This document shows, piece by piece, positions 62,219 to 64,000 of a DNA stretch of 64,000 bases (position 1 is the stretch's first letter; every line of letters starts with the position of its first letter). The translations under genes and the position numbers were made by a program. The notes under the pieces were generated by a model. That model did not search any database, was not told the DNA's origin, and was given only the letters and a program-made list of their open reading frames with translations. This DNA comes from Colwellia psychrerythraea (GTDB lineage: Bacteria; Pseudomonadota; Gammaproteobacteria; Enterobacterales; Alteromonadaceae): contig NZ_JQEC01000021.1 of the NCBI RefSeq assembly GCF_000764185.1, positions 62,001-126,000 of the forward strand. Direction: 5' to 3'.

Positions 62219-63043
62219 ATGAAACAATTTTTTATTACTGCAACTGATACCGATGCAGGTAAAACGTTTGTCAGTTGCGCATTAATTAAAGCGTTAACTA
62301 ATCTACAGACTAAAAATTTCACTCTAACTATAAATGAAACAAGCACACCTGTGACAAAAGTGGCTGCCTTTAAGCCAATTTCTGCAGGTTGTGAATTGTT
62401 AAATGGCCAGCTTATAAATGAAGATGCTAAGTTACTGAGCGAATTTTCTAATTGTGGACAAAGTATTGGTGAAATAAATCCGATCGCTTTTGCTGAGCCT
62501 ATTGCACCGCACATAGCTGCAAAAAAACTAAATCGACAAATTAGTCTTGGCGAACTTAATGATCATTATCACAAAGTGAAATCACTTAACGCTGACTTTA
62601 CTTTAGTAGAAGGTGCTGGCGGGTGGCGATTACCTTTGGGTCCAGCCTTATTAGATCCCAAATCTACTATTATATGTAACAACAATAATGATAATCAAAA
62701 GCCGACTTACCAATTTTTATCAGACTTTGTTAAAAGTTCAGACTTAACGGTTATTTTAATTGTAAATATGAAGTTGGGTTGTCTAAACCATGCGTTATTA
62801 ACCTATGAAGCAATTAAGTCCGACGGTGTAAATTGCATTGCTTGGATTGCCAATTGTGCATCGAGTGATTCGATGAATAACTTAGCTGAGAACATAGCCG
62901 AGTTAGAGCAACTTTTACCAATGCCCAAAATTGCTCAGTTTGATTTCTTTAACGATAGAGATGAACAGGGTAATGAAATTTCTTTCAATGAAAAAATTAG
63001 TCTAGCTGCGGAAAAAATTAATTTAACTACGCTAATCGATTAA
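62219..63043 (+). CDS. bioD: Dethiobiotin synthetase
   Basis: 274 residues, clearly longer than the ~225 of E. coli BioD, with insertions near residues 33-50 and 150-165. P-loop FITATDTDAGKTFVS, KPISAGCE, PIAPHIAAKKLNRQISL and LVEGAGGWRLPLG are the BioD motifs. It closes the ureido ring of DAPA with CO2 and ATP. Last gene of the operon, with a looser spacing (161 bp) than bioBFC. Confidence 0.95.
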   Translation: MKQFFITATDTDAGKTFVSCALIKALTNLQTKNFTLTINETSTPVTKVAAFKPISAGCELLNGQLINEDAKLLSEFSNCGQSIGEINPIAFAEPIAPHIAAKKLNRQISLGELNDHYHKVKSLNADFTLVEGAGGWRLPLGPALLDPKSTIICNNNNDNQKPTYQFLSDFVKSSDLTVILIVNMKLGCLNHALLTYEAIKSDGVNCIAWIANCASSDSMNNLAENIAELEQLLPMPKIAQFDFFNDRDEQGNEISFNEKISLAAEKINLTTLID

Positions 63044-63319
63044 GTTTTCTTACTTCCTATATACGCTAATTTCTTTAACTATCTTCCTCATAAATAATTG
63101 TTGAAGAGGTTAGCTAAAAATTTAATAAAGATGTAGCACTTTCCTTAGACAATCAAATACCAATATCTACAATTTATTTTTTCAAACTGAATCAAATGTA
63201 ATTAAATTTTTTAATCTACACACTAACCTAGGTTAAACCGAGTTAATTAATATTTAACTTCGCAGTTATATTTCTACTTAAAAAACCTTGCACTAAATTT
63301 AAAATTTACTATATTCTGC
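63044..63319. other. Gene-free AT-rich spacer
   Basis: No gene seen between the bioD stop and the microsatellite; AT-rich with no clear terminator for bioD. Confidence 0.45.
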
Positions 63320-63396
63320 AAAACCAAAACCAAAACCAAAACCAAAACCAAAACCAAAACCAAAACCAAAACCAAAACCAAAACCAAAACCAAAAC
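63320..63396. repeat. AAAACC hexanucleotide microsatellite, 12.8 copies
   Basis: 77 bp of uninterrupted AAAACC repeats with no mismatch. It ends 8 bp from the stop codon of the leftward HicB-type gene, on its 3' side. Confidence 0.97.
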
Positions 63397-63404
63397 TTTT
63401 AAAA

Positions 63405-63827
63405 TTACTTTTCTAACTCTGCAAAACAAGCACTGGCGATAAAACCTGACCGTGTTTTGTAATCTGATGACTTACTCACTTTATCATCTATCTGAGCAAT
63501 CAATAATTCAGGAAGGGTAACGTTTATTTTATGACTCTTACCGAGGTAGGGCGTTATATCAATGTTTACTATTGCCCAAAATGCTTGTGAAAAGGTATGA
63601 GGATTTTCCAATATATAATTTTTTCTATGCTGGTCTAAGCCTTTTGCATTAGGCACTTTCTCACCATATTCCGCCAAAATAGCGAGATGAGATTGTATTG
63701 CTTTAGTCACTTCTTCCATACCTAAATCAATGCTTTTTGCTGTCACAGCACAACCAGGGAGATCAGGAACTGATACTTGATAATCGCTGATTTTTTCATC
63801 TTGTATAAATACCACGGCATACTTCAT
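63405..63827 (-). CDS. HicB-family antitoxin-like protein without a HicA neighbour
   Basis: 140 residues. N-terminal partial RNase-H-like HicB fold (KYAVVFIQDEKISDYQVSVPDLPGCAVTAKSIDLGMEEVTKAIQSHLAIL), then a C-terminal ribbon-helix-helix-like domain (HKINVTLPELLIAQIDDKVSKSSDYKTRSGFIASACFAEL) for DNA binding. HicB normally neutralises the mRNase HicA encoded next to it; neither the 170 bp upstream nor the 3' side holds a hicA frame, so it appears orphaned. It may act as a free regulator or be a relic. Confidence 0.85.
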   Translation of the reverse strand: MKYAVVFIQDEKISDYQVSVPDLPGCAVTAKSIDLGMEEVTKAIQSHLAILAEYGEKVPNAKGLDQHRKNYILENPHTFSQAFWAIVNIDITPYLGKSHKINVTLPELLIAQIDDKVSKSSDYKTRSGFIASACFAELEK

Positions 63828-63903
63828 TGTTGATTCCTAACATGTCTAAAAAGGCCTACAAACCATGATAACTCCAACACCCCTATACAGCAAGTCAACC
63901 ATG

Positions 63904-63949
63904 ACCCCGGCAACCCTAAATATTGTGCAATCACAACCCCGGTAACCCT
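63904..63949. repeat. Degenerate GC-rich repeat at the window end
   Basis: ACCCCGGCAACCCT (63904) and ACCCCGGTAACCCT (63936) differ by one base, followed by AGGGTAACTCCAGCGACCCC. The last 150 bp are C-rich compared with the rest of the window. Probably the start of a repetitive intergenic region that continues beyond it. Confidence 0.5.
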
Positions 63950-64000
63950 TAATGAGATACAGAAGGGTAACTCCAGCGACCCCAGGATGACCCTGTGTGT

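Noticed and set aside
63320..63396. CRISPR array
   Set aside because: The repeats are contiguous 6-mers without spacers; this is a microsatellite.

Overview
The window is AT-rich marine gammaproteobacterial chromosome, most like Colwellia or a close relative in the Alteromonadales. This rests on gene content and order (zapA-minCDE, ansA-sppA with a ydjA-like gene nearby, asnS, bioA<>bioBFCD) and on family resemblance. I could run no database search, so the genus is an inference.

Layout. 1-2088 is the end of a TolB-propeller/amidohydrolase gene. 2253-5057 holds small single genes: two unknowns, a GST, a tautomerase, an unknown tail-anchored protein, and a 42-bp perfect palindrome. 5239-9398 encodes a membrane-bound LytTR regulator and a MacB/FtsX-type ABC exporter. 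9483-10315 is a chimeric wreck of an IS3-type and an IS1182-type element. 10460-13870 is a run of six same-strand small genes separated by attC-like imperfect palindromes with GTT-type core sites. No integrase gene is visible, so it looks like an integron cassette array stranded without its integrase. 14100-18241 has two unknown exported or anchored proteins and sparse DNA, then a probable lipoprotein that pairs with the secreted metzincin at 18286-20730. 21074-22234 has a GNAT pseudogene and a SEC-C protein. 22415-25968 is a TonB-dependent receptor divergent from an AraC-type regulator, with a direct-repeat operator candidate between them. 26153-28346 has a small membrane protein, an isochorismatase-like hydrolase, BluB and a VOC protein. 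28668-31825 is the cell-division block: a ZapB-like coiled coil, zapA, minC, minD, minE, and then a flavin reductase. 31900-40570 contains ansA, sppA, a doxX-like gene, a DMT exporter, a candidate small leftward transcript, a ydjA-like nitroreductase, asnS and a membrane protein. 40660-43840 is a two-gene redox module (polyferredoxin membrane protein and FAD oxidoreductase).

The most interesting block is 44553-57451, eleven same-strand, tightly packed genes. They encode an outer-membrane beta-barrel, a processive cellulose-synthase-like GT2, a polytopic GT, a DPM1-like GT2, a DUF547 protein, a fusion of a DUF2064 glycosyltransferase-like domain to the arsenite methyltransferase ArsM, a radical SAM enzyme, a thioredoxin-type arsenate reductase, an MTAP-like nucleoside phosphorylase, a DUF5060 glycosidase-like lipoprotein and a PiT phosphate-type permease. 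Together these suggest uptake and reduction of arsenate, methylation, radical transfer of a deoxyadenosyl group, removal of adenine and glycosylation. That is an arsenosugar or arseno-glycolipid pathway, apparently in a variant form with extra polysaccharide-type genes and a radical SAM enzyme that does not look like textbook ArsS.

57478-63043 is the biotin locus (bioA divergent from bioB-bioF-bioC-bioD), with strong hairpins between bioB/bioF and bioC/bioD. The window ends with a 12.8-copy AAAACC microsatellite beside an orphan HicB-type gene.
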